64,000 nucleotides of DNA, taken from the NCBI GenBank assembly GCA_002708905.1, contig PAPM01000047.1:62001-126000 (forward strand), in the 5' to 3' direction. Source of the stretch: Pseudomonadales bacterium (lineage in GTDB: Bacteria > Pseudomonadota > Gammaproteobacteria > Pseudomonadales > Ketobacteraceae). Every line of letters starts with the position of its first letter. Positions within the stretch are counted from its first letter, which is position 1. Below are positions 18,486 through 26,751 of the stretch, piece after piece. The position numbers and the translations under genes were made by a program. The notes under the pieces are model-generated. The model saw only the letters and a list, made by a program, of their open reading frames with translations. It was not told where the DNA came from and did no database searches.

Positions 18486-19334
18486 TTAGCGGCGCATCCG
18501 CACCAGCACCCGCCGGTTGAATGCCATATTGGTCTTGCTGGTGTTTTGCTTGGCCGGGCTGCCTTCCCCGTGATAGCGCATCTCGATCATATCGGGATAG
18601 ACGCCCTTTTCCTGCAGATAGTCCTGCACTGCCTTGGCCCGCAAACGGGAAAGCTCCCAGTTATGGCCCCTGCGGCCGCGACTGTCGGTATGTCCGTCGA
18701 TGTAGATCTTCTTGACCGAAGGATCGATGGCCACGTAACCGGCAATCAGGTCCAGGCGCTCTTTGAGGGCTCCCCGGATACCATACTTGTTGGTCTCAAA
18801 ATGCAGGTAGGATTGCTGTAGCTCGCTGAAGCCCACCGGATACAGGCCCGCCACACAGGACACATAGCCCAAATAGGCGTTCTGGAAATTAACCGCCGAC
18901 ACCCCCACAGAGACGTCATGTTTACCGTACCAGCCAGGGTGCACAAAGGACGGCGTCATGCCCACCTGGAGTTCCGCCAACAACTCGCTGGCCACTTCTT
19001 CCGCCAGTTCAATAGGGCGCCGCCCCTGCTTGAAGGAGGTGGTACCAATGGACTTGGCAGTCAGGTCCCCCCGCCATTCGGGCGCTTCGATCAGCATACG
19101 AGCCTGTCCCGCCTTGTTTACCGGACGGTACAGGTCCATGTAGAAACGCAGCGTTTCCCCGGCGGCCACTTCGAACACCGCGTCCCCGTAATTCGGCACT
19201 GCCTGCCACAGGCGGCACTTCAGGGGCGATGGGTCCAGATGCCACACAGCCTCGTCCACCCGCGCCAGATAGGTGTGGGCGAATGCCGGAAATGACGCAG
19301 TTATGACCAAAATTATCAACAGGTTACGAAGCAT
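18486..19334 (-). CDS. motY: MotY-type flagellar stator-ring protein
   Basis: The 282-residue protein has a signal peptide (cleavage near PAFAH), an N-terminal domain of the MotY type (WHLDPSPLKCRLWQAVPNYG, about 20-160) and a C-terminal OmpA-like peptidoglycan-binding domain (IYIDGHTDSRG, NWELSRLRAKAV, about 170-280). MotY forms part of the T ring under the basal body of polar flagella and holds the stator in the periplasm. A sequence closely matching the FliA promoter lies 40 bp upstream of the start. The position next to argG is also known from Pseudomonas. Confidence 0.88.
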   Translation of the reverse strand: MLRNLLIILVITASFPAFAHTYLARVDEAVWHLDPSPLKCRLWQAVPNYGDAVFEVAAGETLRFYMDLYRPVNKAGQARMLIEAPEWRGDLTAKSIGTTSFKQGRRPIELAEEVASELLAELQVGMTPSFVHPGWYGKHDVSVGVSAVNFQNAYLGYVSCVAGLYPVGFSELQQSYLHFETNKYGIRGALKERLDLIAGYVAIDPSVKKIYIDGHTDSRGRRGHNWELSRLRAKAVQDYLQEKGVYPDMIEMRYHGEGSPAKQNTSKTNMAFNRRVLVRMRR

Positions 19335-19373
19335 AAACCCCTTTCCTGCTTACGTTCACAGCTATAGAAGTAG

Positions 19374-19400
19374 TTATCGGTCAGAAATGTGAATTCTTGA
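19374..19400 (-). promoter_or_regulatory. FliA (sigma-28) promoter of motY
   Basis: On the minus strand TCAAGAAT, an 11-base spacer and ACCGATAA match the sigma-28 consensus (TAAAGTTT-N11-GCCGATAA) at 7 of 8 positions in the -10 element and with exact spacing. The position is right for motY, a class of gene usually under FliA. Confidence 0.7.
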
Positions 19401-19486
19401 GAGATTTATTGATCCTGTGAGGCAAAACATTTGTGCGGGCCAAGCCGGTGCGATAGCATTTCCGCAAATGCATAAGAAATATTCTC

Positions 19487-20131
19487 ATGACTGACCATAC
19501 TCCCAGCCTCGCAAAGCGTTTTCGTGGCTATCTACCGGTGGTGATCGATGTGGAAACCGGCGGTTTCAATCACAAGACCGATGCCCTCCTCGAAATCGCT
19601 GCTGTCATTCTGGACATGGATGAGAACGGCAATTTGGAGCCTGGCCAGCAAATCCACCGCCATGTGATGCCATTCGAAGGCGCCAACATTGAGCAGGCCG
19701 CCCTGGATTTCACCGGTATCGACCCCTACCATCCCTTTCGAGGCGCCGTGGGGGAAGTGGAAGCCATCAAGGATATCTTCCGGGCGGTACGCTCTGCCAT
19801 GAAAGAGGAAGGGTGCCCCCGAGCCATTCTGGTGGGCCACAACGCGTTTTTCGACCGCGACTTTGTGAATGCAGCGGTGGACCGTAACGGCATCAAACGT
19901 AACCCGTTCCATCCCTTCTCCTGTTTCGATACCGCTACCATCGGTGGCGTGGCCGTAGGGCAAACCGTGCTGGCCAAAGCGTGCAGGGCAGCCCATATCT
20001 CATTCAGTAATGCCGAAGCCCATTCGGCTATTTATGATGCGGTGAAGACGGCCGAGTTTTTCTGCTGGGTGATCAATAAATGGAAAGCCATGGGCGGCTG
20101 GCCCCTGAATCAGGATGAAGACAGCGAGTAA
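19487..20131 (+). CDS. rnt: ribonuclease T
   Basis: The 214-residue DEDDh exonuclease trims the 3' ends of tRNA and other stable RNAs. VVIDVETGGF (D21, E23) is Exo I, GHNAFFDRDFVN is Exo II and AHSAIYDA is Exo III with the catalytic His and Asp. Length equals that of E. coli RNase T. Divergent from motY. Gene order gloA-argG-motY-rnt is partly the Pseudomonas order, here with a GGDEF-EAL gene inserted and without pyrC. Confidence 0.96.
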   Translation: MTDHTPSLAKRFRGYLPVVIDVETGGFNHKTDALLEIAAVILDMDENGNLEPGQQIHRHVMPFEGANIEQAALDFTGIDPYHPFRGAVGEVEAIKDIFRAVRSAMKEEGCPRAILVGHNAFFDRDFVNAAVDRNGIKRNPFHPFSCFDTATIGGVAVGQTVLAKACRAAHISFSNAEAHSAIYDAVKTAEFFCWVINKWKAMGGWPLNQDEDSE

Positions 20132-20137
20132 GCGCCA

Positions 20138-21169
20138 ATGAGCACATCGCGAAGCGGCAGTAACGCCTCGAATCAAGACTGGACTGGAGTCTGGTTTGTG
20201 TATGATGGCGACTGTCCTATTTGCTCAATGGCGTCCCATGCCCTGCGCGTCAAGCAGCAGTTCGGCAGAGTCACCCTGCTGAATGCACGGGAATATACCG
20301 ATCATCCATTACTAATAGAAATTCGCGAACGCAAACTGGACCTGGACGAAGGCATGGTGATCGTCCACGCAGGGCAGTTTTATCATGGTCAGGACGCCTT
20401 GGCCTTTATGGCACATCACGGAGAGCCCCGGGGCGGTTTTAATCATTTTATCCGCCTGTTCCGCTGGCAAACACTGAGCAAGCTGGCCTACCCCTGGATG
20501 AGGGCCGTTCGCAATGGGCTGCTGCGCCTGCGTCATAAAAGGCCTATCGACAATCTCAACCGGACTGCAGACCCAATTTTCAAACCGGTCTTCGGCGATC
20601 AATGGGAACAACTTCCTCCTGTTATGAAACAGCACTATGCCATTCGCCCCTACAGTCACGACAAGGTGATCGTGGATGGCATGATGGACGTGGTGTGCTA
20701 TTGGCCTCTGCGTGCGGCCAGACCCTTCTATCGGTTGATGGGCTCCATTCCACTGGTAACCGAGTACGGAGTTCGTTGTACCGTACATTTCACCAGCTCC
20801 CCCTATAACCGCAACTTTGGCTTTGTCCGGCATTTCTGGTTTGTACATCGTCGCTTCTATCGCTTTCGCTCCCGCATGCTGACACTGGGAGGCGAAAAAG
20901 TGATTGAGATAATGCGTTTCGGTTTTTGCTGGAAAATGCTTTATCGGTGGGAGGAAGACAAAGTCAAATTGATCCATGACGGCTACGGCTTGTATTGGTT
21001 CGGCCATCTTATCCCCCTGCCCGTCACCTGGCTGCTGGGCCGGGGAGACGCGGAAGAGTGGGCTATTGACGACAACCGCTTCGCCATGAAAGTCATCATG
21101 AAGCATCCTTTGTTCGGCACCCAATACTCCTACTCCGGAACCTTTACCATTACCCAGCCGCTTGAATAA
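20138..21169 (+). CDS. DCC-family thiol oxidoreductase fused to DUF4166
   Basis: The 343-residue protein has two parts. Residues about 17-130 form a thioredoxin-like DCC/DUF393 domain with the signature VYDGDCPICSM (CxxC). Residues about 150-340 match DUF4166-like sequence (FKPVFGDQWEQLPPVMKQHYA, TVHFTSSPYNRN, FGFCWKMLYRWEEDKVKLIHDGYGLYWFGHLIPLP). No signal peptide, so probably cytoplasmic. It starts 6 bp after rnt and is followed by a saccharopine-dehydrogenase-like gene; DUF4166 is usually found joined to that kind of protein, so the two genes probably work together. Confidence 0.75.
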   Translation: MSTSRSGSNASNQDWTGVWFVYDGDCPICSMASHALRVKQQFGRVTLLNAREYTDHPLLIEIRERKLDLDEGMVIVHAGQFYHGQDALAFMAHHGEPRGGFNHFIRLFRWQTLSKLAYPWMRAVRNGLLRLRHKRPIDNLNRTADPIFKPVFGDQWEQLPPVMKQHYAIRPYSHDKVIVDGMMDVVCYWPLRAARPFYRLMGSIPLVTEYGVRCTVHFTSSPYNRNFGFVRHFWFVHRRFYRFRSRMLTLGGEKVIEIMRFGFCWKMLYRWEEDKVKLIHDGYGLYWFGHLIPLPVTWLLGRGDAEEWAIDDNRFAMKVIMKHPLFGTQYSYSGTFTITQPLE

Positions 21170-21200
21170 ACAGGGTATGGAAAAAGAATATGGAAACGGA

Positions 21201-22319
21201 ATGAAGAAAATACTGGTCATCGGAGGCTACGGCAATTTTGGCTTTTACATCAGTAATGCTTTAGCGCAAGAACCGGATATCCAGGTCATTGTGGCCGGGC
21301 GCAGTCTGCAACAGACCCAACGTTGCTGCCACCGGTTGCAATCGGTAAATCAACCACTGCCCCTGCGCCTGGATATCTCGGAACCTCTGGATGCCATTCT
21401 TGCCGCGCATCAACCCCAGGTTGTGATTCACACCTCCGGTCCGTTTCAGGGACAGGGCTATGAAGTAGCAGAAGCCTGTATCCGTCAGGGTTGCCATTAT
21501 GTTGATCTGGCAGACGGGCGTGACTTCGTCAGTGGTATTCACCGCTTGCACCAACAAGCGACAGCAGCCAACGTTCTGGTATGCAGTGGCGCCAGTTCAG
21601 TACCGGGGTTGAGCAGCGCATTGATTCAGCACTACCAACCTGAATTTCAAAAGCTGGAAAGCATTGATTACGGTATTTCCACTGCCCAAAACACCAGCCG
21701 GGGCCTGGCCACCACCCAGGCCGTGCTCAGTTATGCAGGAAAGCCCATCAGCACTTTGCTAAACGGGCATAGGGTAAACGTCTTTGGCTGGCGGGATACC
21801 CGAGCCATTTCATTTTGGGGACTGGGTAAACGCCTGTTGGGGAACTGCGACATACCGGATCTGGCACTCTTCCCAACCTACTACCCGGACCTGAAAACCA
21901 TTCGCTTTCAAGCCGGCCTGGAGCTGCCCGTCATCCATCGCACTTTGGCCATGCTGTCCTGGTTGGTGCAGTACAGACTGTTCCCCAACCTCAGACATTT
22001 TGCCCGCCCCATGCTGAAACTCTCCAGCCTGTTTGATGGGTTCGGAACTTCAGACAGCGCGTTCTTTATGCAGATGCAAGGGTTGAATGAACAAGGCCAG
22101 CCACGCTCCATTCGCTTCGACCTGGTGGCTCGGGAGGGGGACGGGCTCAACATCCCCACCATCCCGGCCATTGTGGTAGCCCTGAAGTTATGCCGTAACG
22201 AAATCAGCACCACCGGTGCGCATCCCTGCATCGGCTTGGTCTCTCTGGAGGAATATCTTGAACGGCTGCAACCGCTGAACATTCAATGGCACACCCTAAG
22301 CAGTGACGGATCTGACTAA
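21201..22319 (+). CDS. saccharopine dehydrogenase-like NAD(P) protein
   Basis: The 372-residue protein begins with a Rossmann fold (KKILVIGGYGNFG) and continues as a saccharopine-dehydrogenase-type oxidoreductase (HTSGPFQGQGYEVAEAC, GCHYVDLADG, VCSGASSVPGLSSALI). The DUF4166 part that normally forms its C-terminus is carried by the preceding gene. Start chosen at ATG 21201; an ATG at 21177 in the same frame has a poor ribosome-binding site. Substrate unknown. Ends overlap the convergent hydrolase by 4 bases. Confidence 0.75.
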   Translation: MKKILVIGGYGNFGFYISNALAQEPDIQVIVAGRSLQQTQRCCHRLQSVNQPLPLRLDISEPLDAILAAHQPQVVIHTSGPFQGQGYEVAEACIRQGCHYVDLADGRDFVSGIHRLHQQATAANVLVCSGASSVPGLSSALIQHYQPEFQKLESIDYGISTAQNTSRGLATTQAVLSYAGKPISTLLNGHRVNVFGWRDTRAISFWGLGKRLLGNCDIPDLALFPTYYPDLKTIRFQAGLELPVIHRTLAMLSWLVQYRLFPNLRHFARPMLKLSSLFDGFGTSDSAFFMQMQGLNEQGQPRSIRFDLVAREGDGLNIPTIPAIVVALKLCRNEISTTGAHPCIGLVSLEEYLERLQPLNIQWHTLSSDGSD

Positions 22320-23299
22320 CCACTGACTTCCCGCAACCAATCAACCAATACGGCATTCAAAGCCTCCGGTTGCTCCTGCTGGGTCCAATGTCCGGCCTGT
22401 TTAATCACCACTTTCTTCCAGTTGCTGCAGTAACCATCCAACAAATCGTAAAAATGATGGGCGGCAATAAAGTCCTGGTCAGAACCGACCGCCAATACCG
22501 GCACTTCAATGGTCGGCAACCCATCCGGATATACCTGCTTCTGGTGTTCAAAATCCAGCGGCAAACAGCGATACCAGTTCAACGCACCACCGAATCCCGT
22601 GCGGCCATAGGCACTGGCGTAGTAATCCAGTTCTTCGCCATTAAGAATTACTTCCCCGGGCCAGGTGTTTTCATCATCATGTATCCAATGCACATGACCA
22701 ATACTCTCCGGATCATGCTGACGGCTGCGCGATAGATTGGTTCCCTCCCCTGTATCCCGGCGAATATAGAAGCGAAACGTCCGCGCCGGATCTTCGTCTA
22801 ACTTGTCTTCACATTCCTGGGTCTGAAAATACGCAAAGTAGTTCTTGGGGCCATAGAGCTGGTTGTACAGATCCAATGGATTCATGGGCATATCCGCAAA
22901 CGGGGAATTGCAGGCACAGAGTGCTTTGACCCGACCCTGGTGGTACAGGCCCATGCCCCAAACAATGGTGCCGCCGAAGTCGTGGCCGATAAAAATGCCC
23001 TGCTCATAGCCATAGTGATCCAGCAGGCCACACATATCACCAAGCCGCTGTTGCAGTGTGTAGTCTTCTTTGCGTTCCGGCACCTGCGAATACCCCACGC
23101 CCCGCATATCCGGCGCGATCACATGAAAACCGGCCGCTACCAGCGGTTCAAACTGATGCCGCCAGGAAAACGCCAGCTCCGGCATACCGTGACACAAGAC
23201 CACGGGCCAGGGCATGGCGTCACCCCGGGGGCGCTGCTCATACACCGCCAACTGCACGCCATTGACAGTAATCAATTCGGGTTGATGGAAGTCAGGCAT
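22316..23299 (-). CDS. alpha/beta hydrolase, epoxide-hydrolase type
   Basis: The 327-residue protein has the epoxide hydrolase/dehalogenase pattern: HGMPELAFSWR (oxyanion region), DMRGVGYS, GHDFGG with Asp as nucleophile, SDQDF (probable acid) and AGHWTQQEQP with the catalytic His. The nucleophilic Asp separates it from lipases. It probably opens epoxides of lipophilic compounds in the cytoplasm. It is divergent from an SDR gene of lipid type, so a shared role in degradation of fatty or alicyclic compounds is possible. Confidence 0.85.
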   Translation of the reverse strand: MPDFHQPELITVNGVQLAVYEQRPRGDAMPWPVVLCHGMPELAFSWRHQFEPLVAAGFHVIAPDMRGVGYSQVPERKEDYTLQQRLGDMCGLLDHYGYEQGIFIGHDFGGTIVWGMGLYHQGRVKALCACNSPFADMPMNPLDLYNQLYGPKNYFAYFQTQECEDKLDEDPARTFRFYIRRDTGEGTNLSRSRQHDPESIGHVHWIHDDENTWPGEVILNGEELDYYASAYGRTGFGGALNWYRCLPLDFEHQKQVYPDGLPTIEVPVLAVGSDQDFIAAHHFYDLLDGYCSNWKKVVIKQAGHWTQQEQPEALNAVLVDWLREVSG

Positions 23300-23371
23300 C
23301 GGATTCTCCAGCTTAAGTTATTGTTTTTTATTGTTAGAAACAGGTTTTAAAAAGAGGGCTGTTCTTTTTTG

Positions 23372-23386
23372 GTATACATCGTATAC
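23372..23386. promoter_or_regulatory. GTATAC-ATC-GTATAC inverted repeat
   Basis: A perfect dyad lies in the divergent control region, 60 bp before the SDR start and 73 bp before the hydrolase start. Its size fits a TetR- or FadR-type operator and it may overlap a promoter. No regulator gene is adjacent. Confidence 0.45.
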
Positions 23387-23445
23387 TAGAGCCACGTCAC
23401 AGACAACAACAAGAACCAACAATAAAAACACCGGGAGAGCACGAC

Positions 23446-24846
23446 ATGTCATTCGATTTCACTGGCAAGGTGGCCATCGTTACAGGCGCAGGCGGCGGAC
23501 TGGGTTATGCCTATGCCCAATACCTGGCAGAGCATGGCGCCAACGTGATCGTCAACGATCTGGGTGGCGGCACCTTTGGTTACGACGGCAAGCCCAGTTC
23601 AAAGGTCGCCACGGCCGCCGCAGAAAAAATCAATGCCCTGGGCAAAGGCAAAGCCATCGCCGATGGCCACGATGTTTCCGTGGCCAAGAATGCCGAGCGT
23701 ATGGTGGAGACAGCGATTCAGAACTGGGGGCACATCGACATCATTATCAACAATGCCGGTATCGCCAGTACCGAAGTGTTCCCCAACGTCAGCAAGGAAG
23801 AATATGACCTTCACCTGGGCGTACATGTTCTGGGTGCCCTCAACACCATGCAGGCGGCCTGGCCCCATATGGTGAAACAAGGCTACGGTCGCATCATCAA
23901 TACTTCCTCTGATTCCGTACTGGGCTTCAGTCCCCAGGCCACTTACCCTTCCATGAAAGCCGCCCTGATCGGACTTTCCCGCAATGCCGGTTTGCTGGGT
24001 GTAGACCACAACATCAACGTGAATGTGATAATGCCGGCGGCGTTTACCCGATTGTCCGCCTTGCTGCCTGCCGGTGGTTTCCGCGATCATCTGGAGAAAG
24101 ATTTCCAGCCGGAAAAACTGGCGCCGGTGGTTGGCTACCTGTGTCATGAGAAGTGCGAGATCACACGGGAAATCTTTTCCATCGGTGGTGGGAAATTCCA
24201 ACGTATTGTGATGGCATCCAGCGATGCCATGGCGGTGGATATGACCATGGAATCCGTGGAAGCACAAATGCAAGTGGTGATGACGGACGACACCAGCAAG
24301 CTGCAGATTTTCAAATCCACTTTTGACGACCTGAAGAACCTGGGCTTCTCTGACGAAGAGTGTCAGATGTTTTACGATATGACCGCGACCCAACAGGAAC
24401 TGGGGCCGATCGAAGCGGTGCCCATTGATAGCGTTGATAACGTTTGGGATATCACCATCAAATCGCCGGTGGGTGATCAGTTCAGTCGTTTGGTTCTCAA
24501 TTCAAGCGGCAACAGCCTGCAGGGGCATGTGTTGAATGAGGAACATGGTAATCAAACCGTGCTCGATGGAAAAATTGAAAACAGTGATGCCCTTGTGTGG
24601 AAATGCAAACTCACCAAACCGGTGCCGATGACCCTTACTTACACCGGGCAGGTGGATAAGGACCAGAATTTACAAGGCAAGGTGGTGGGCACGCTGATGG
24701 GCAAAACTGTAATGGATTGCGCCTTTTTGGGTAAACCGGTATTCGGTGATCAGGCCGACCAGGCCAAACAGGAAAGCCAACAGCAGGCACAACTGGATGG
24801 TCAGAAAAAACCCGGTTTACTCAAGCGACTGTTCGCCAAAGCCTGA
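23446..24846 (+). CDS. short-chain dehydrogenase with extra C-terminal domain
   Basis: The 466-residue protein has a classical SDR domain (residues 1-245): TGAGGGLG (cofactor), NNAG, and the Ser in NTSSDSV with YPSMK as the catalytic Tyr-Lys. It resembles the dehydrogenase unit of peroxisomal multifunctional enzyme 2, which oxidises (3R)-hydroxyacyl-CoA. Beyond that there is an extra part: a helical linker (about 275-330) and a beta-rich domain (about 335-435, WDITIKSPVGDQFSRLVLN, LTYTGQVDKDQ, GTLMGKTVMDCAFLGKP), then a Gln/Lys-rich tail. A lipid-binding or dimer role of this tail is only a guess. Confidence 0.85.
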   Translation: MSFDFTGKVAIVTGAGGGLGYAYAQYLAEHGANVIVNDLGGGTFGYDGKPSSKVATAAAEKINALGKGKAIADGHDVSVAKNAERMVETAIQNWGHIDIIINNAGIASTEVFPNVSKEEYDLHLGVHVLGALNTMQAAWPHMVKQGYGRIINTSSDSVLGFSPQATYPSMKAALIGLSRNAGLLGVDHNINVNVIMPAAFTRLSALLPAGGFRDHLEKDFQPEKLAPVVGYLCHEKCEITREIFSIGGGKFQRIVMASSDAMAVDMTMESVEAQMQVVMTDDTSKLQIFKSTFDDLKNLGFSDEECQMFYDMTATQQELGPIEAVPIDSVDNVWDITIKSPVGDQFSRLVLNSSGNSLQGHVLNEEHGNQTVLDGKIENSDALVWKCKLTKPVPMTLTYTGQVDKDQNLQGKVVGTLMGKTVMDCAFLGKPVFGDQADQAKQESQQQAQLDGQKKPGLLKRLFAKA

Positions 24847-24886
24847 TGCCTTCGTTTTAAAGCAGACTCTGTTAAGCCTTCTTTGT

Positions 24887-24910
24887 GGCCAACCTTGCGT
24901 TGGCCTTTTT
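24887..24910 (+). terminator. intrinsic terminator after the SDR gene
   Basis: GGCCAAC-cttgc-GTTGGCC is a perfect 7-bp stem followed by five T, 41 bp after the stop. Confidence 0.85.
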
Positions 24911-25112
24911 CTATTCAAAAATAAAATGTCTGCTCAGAATGACATCAGAAAATTCAAATTGCCCCGCTATTTCTGTCCACTTTGTTTACCGTAAACCCGG
25001 TTACACCTACACTGGTATTGACTCACATCACCGGGGCGACATGCCAACTGCGTAGAATGTCGTCAGTTTCTGTCAGCTATTTCGAGCATGCAGTCCGAAT
25101 TGTGAGGTAAAC

Positions 25113-25880
25113 ATGAGCCAAAAAGTACAAACTCTGTTCGACAATGACGAACACAAAGTGCTGTTCTTCACCGATCTGGTGGCAGGTGAAGCCATTCCCA
25201 GCAACCAGTTGGTCATCATTGATCACGGCGAGGCCGCCCTCTTTGATCCCGGCGGTGAGCTGACCTATACCCCACTGTCCATTGAACTGGCCAAACAGTT
25301 GAATGTGAAGTCGGCATTGCGTTACGTATTCGCCTCACACCAGGACCCGGACATCATCACCTCCCTGCCCCGCTGGCTGATGCACTCCGACTGCAAAGTC
25401 GTCACCTCGCGCTTGTGGGCGCGCTTTCTGCCTCACCTGGTTTCCGATTTTGTGTCCGGCAAGATGAATAAATCCCTGATGGACAGGATGGTGGAGGTTC
25501 CGGACGAAGGTGGAAAAATTCGCCTGGGTCAATCCAACATTGTGGCTGTACCTGCTCACTTCCTGCATTCGGTGGGTAATTTCCATTTTTACGATCCGGT
25601 GAGTAAAATTCTTTTCTCCGGAGACGTGGGGGCGGCCATGACCCCGGGACAAGATCATGAGCCTGTTGAGAATGTGGAAGAGCATATTCCCCTGATGGAG
25701 GGTTTCCACAAACGTTACATGGCATCCAACAAAGCCTGCCAGGTTTGGGTCAAACGGGTACGTGCCCTGGACGTGGAAATGATGGTCCCCCAACACGGTA
25801 AAGCTTTTGTTGGCAAAGATAAGGTCCAAGCGTTCCTGGATTGGTTCGAACGTCTTGAGTGCGGCGTGGACTTGTTGTAG
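25113..25880 (+). CDS. ODP-family diiron metallo-beta-lactamase protein
   Basis: The 255-residue protein has the flavodiiron-like MBL pattern: ASHQDPDI (HxxD type rather than HxHxD), HFLHSVGNFHFYD, FSGDVG and PQHGKAF. These are ligands of an oxygen-binding di-iron site, as in ODP (oxygen-binding di-iron protein) and flavodiiron proteins. The flavodoxin domain is absent. ODP proteins have been proposed as oxygen or redox sensors. The role here is not known. Single gene, in front of a methyltransferase and the flagellin. Confidence 0.75.
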   Translation: MSQKVQTLFDNDEHKVLFFTDLVAGEAIPSNQLVIIDHGEAALFDPGGELTYTPLSIELAKQLNVKSALRYVFASHQDPDIITSLPRWLMHSDCKVVTSRLWARFLPHLVSDFVSGKMNKSLMDRMVEVPDEGGKIRLGQSNIVAVPAHFLHSVGNFHFYDPVSKILFSGDVGAAMTPGQDHEPVENVEEHIPLMEGFHKRYMASNKACQVWVKRVRALDVEMMVPQHGKAFVGKDKVQAFLDWFERLECGVDLL

Positions 25881-25928
25881 CGGCAGACCATTTGAGCGTT
25901 CTGCCGCACCTTGAATGGGATATCAGGT

Positions 25929-26681
25929 ATGGCAGACTTCAAAGATTATTTTTCCACAGCGTCCGACGACTACAAACAGTATCGTCCCCAATATCCTCTT
26001 GAGTTGTATCAATACCTGGCTGACATTGCCCCTGCCACTGAGCTCGCATTTGATGTGGGCTGTGGCAACGGCCAGGCTTCCCGTGCGCTGGCCCGTCATT
26101 TTCAGCAGGTATTCGCCAGCGACGCCAGTGCAGCCCAAATTCAGCAGGCAGAGCCCCATGAAAGGGTGCATTACCAGGTCGCCCCCGCCGAGCAGATCAA
26201 CGCACCTGACGCCAGTGTGGATCTGATTACCGTGGCGCAGGCGATCCACTGGTTTCAACACGACGCTTTTTTTGCCGAGGTGGATCGGGTGCTGAAACCC
26301 AACGGCATATTGGCCGCCTGGGGTTACCAGCTGCTCTATACCGAGAGCGGGCTTGATTCATTGGTCGAAACATTCCACACCGAAATCATCGGCCCCTACT
26401 GGCCCCCGGAACGCGCCTTGCTGGATAACGGCTACACCCGTATCCAGTTTCCCTATGCACGCCTGGAAACGCCTCCGTTTTACATGAATGCGCACTGGAA
26501 ATTTTCGCACCTGATTGGCTATCTCAATACCTGGTCTGCGGTAAAACAATATGAGCAAGCGTTGGGGAAAAACCCCGTTGAGGAATATTTTGACGATTTC
26601 ACATCCGCCTGGGGCAACCCGGATCAGGAGAAAAAAATCGTTTGGCCTTTAATTTTGTACGCTGGAAAGAAATCGATATAA
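25929..26681 (+). CDS. class I SAM-dependent methyltransferase
   Basis: The 250-residue protein has the SAM-binding motif LAFDVGCGNGQASRAL (about residues 42-57), a second acidic strand (VFASDASAAQI) and a motif-IV strand SVDLITVAQAIHWF. This pattern is that of the trans-aconitate/UbiE-like Methyltransf_11 group. Start chosen at ATG 25929 (MADFKDYF). Substrate unknown. It follows the ODP gene after about 48 bp. Confidence 0.85.
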   Translation: MADFKDYFSTASDDYKQYRPQYPLELYQYLADIAPATELAFDVGCGNGQASRALARHFQQVFASDASAAQIQQAEPHERVHYQVAPAEQINAPDASVDLITVAQAIHWFQHDAFFAEVDRVLKPNGILAAWGYQLLYTESGLDSLVETFHTEIIGPYWPPERALLDNGYTRIQFPYARLETPPFYMNAHWKFSHLIGYLNTWSAVKQYEQALGKNPVEEYFDDFTSAWGNPDQEKKIVWPLILYAGKKSI

Positions 26682-26751
26682 ACAGCCTAACCTGATTAAT
26701 ATTCAACCAAATGCGGCAGGCGTATAGTGTATAGCTGAGGAGGACTATGCT

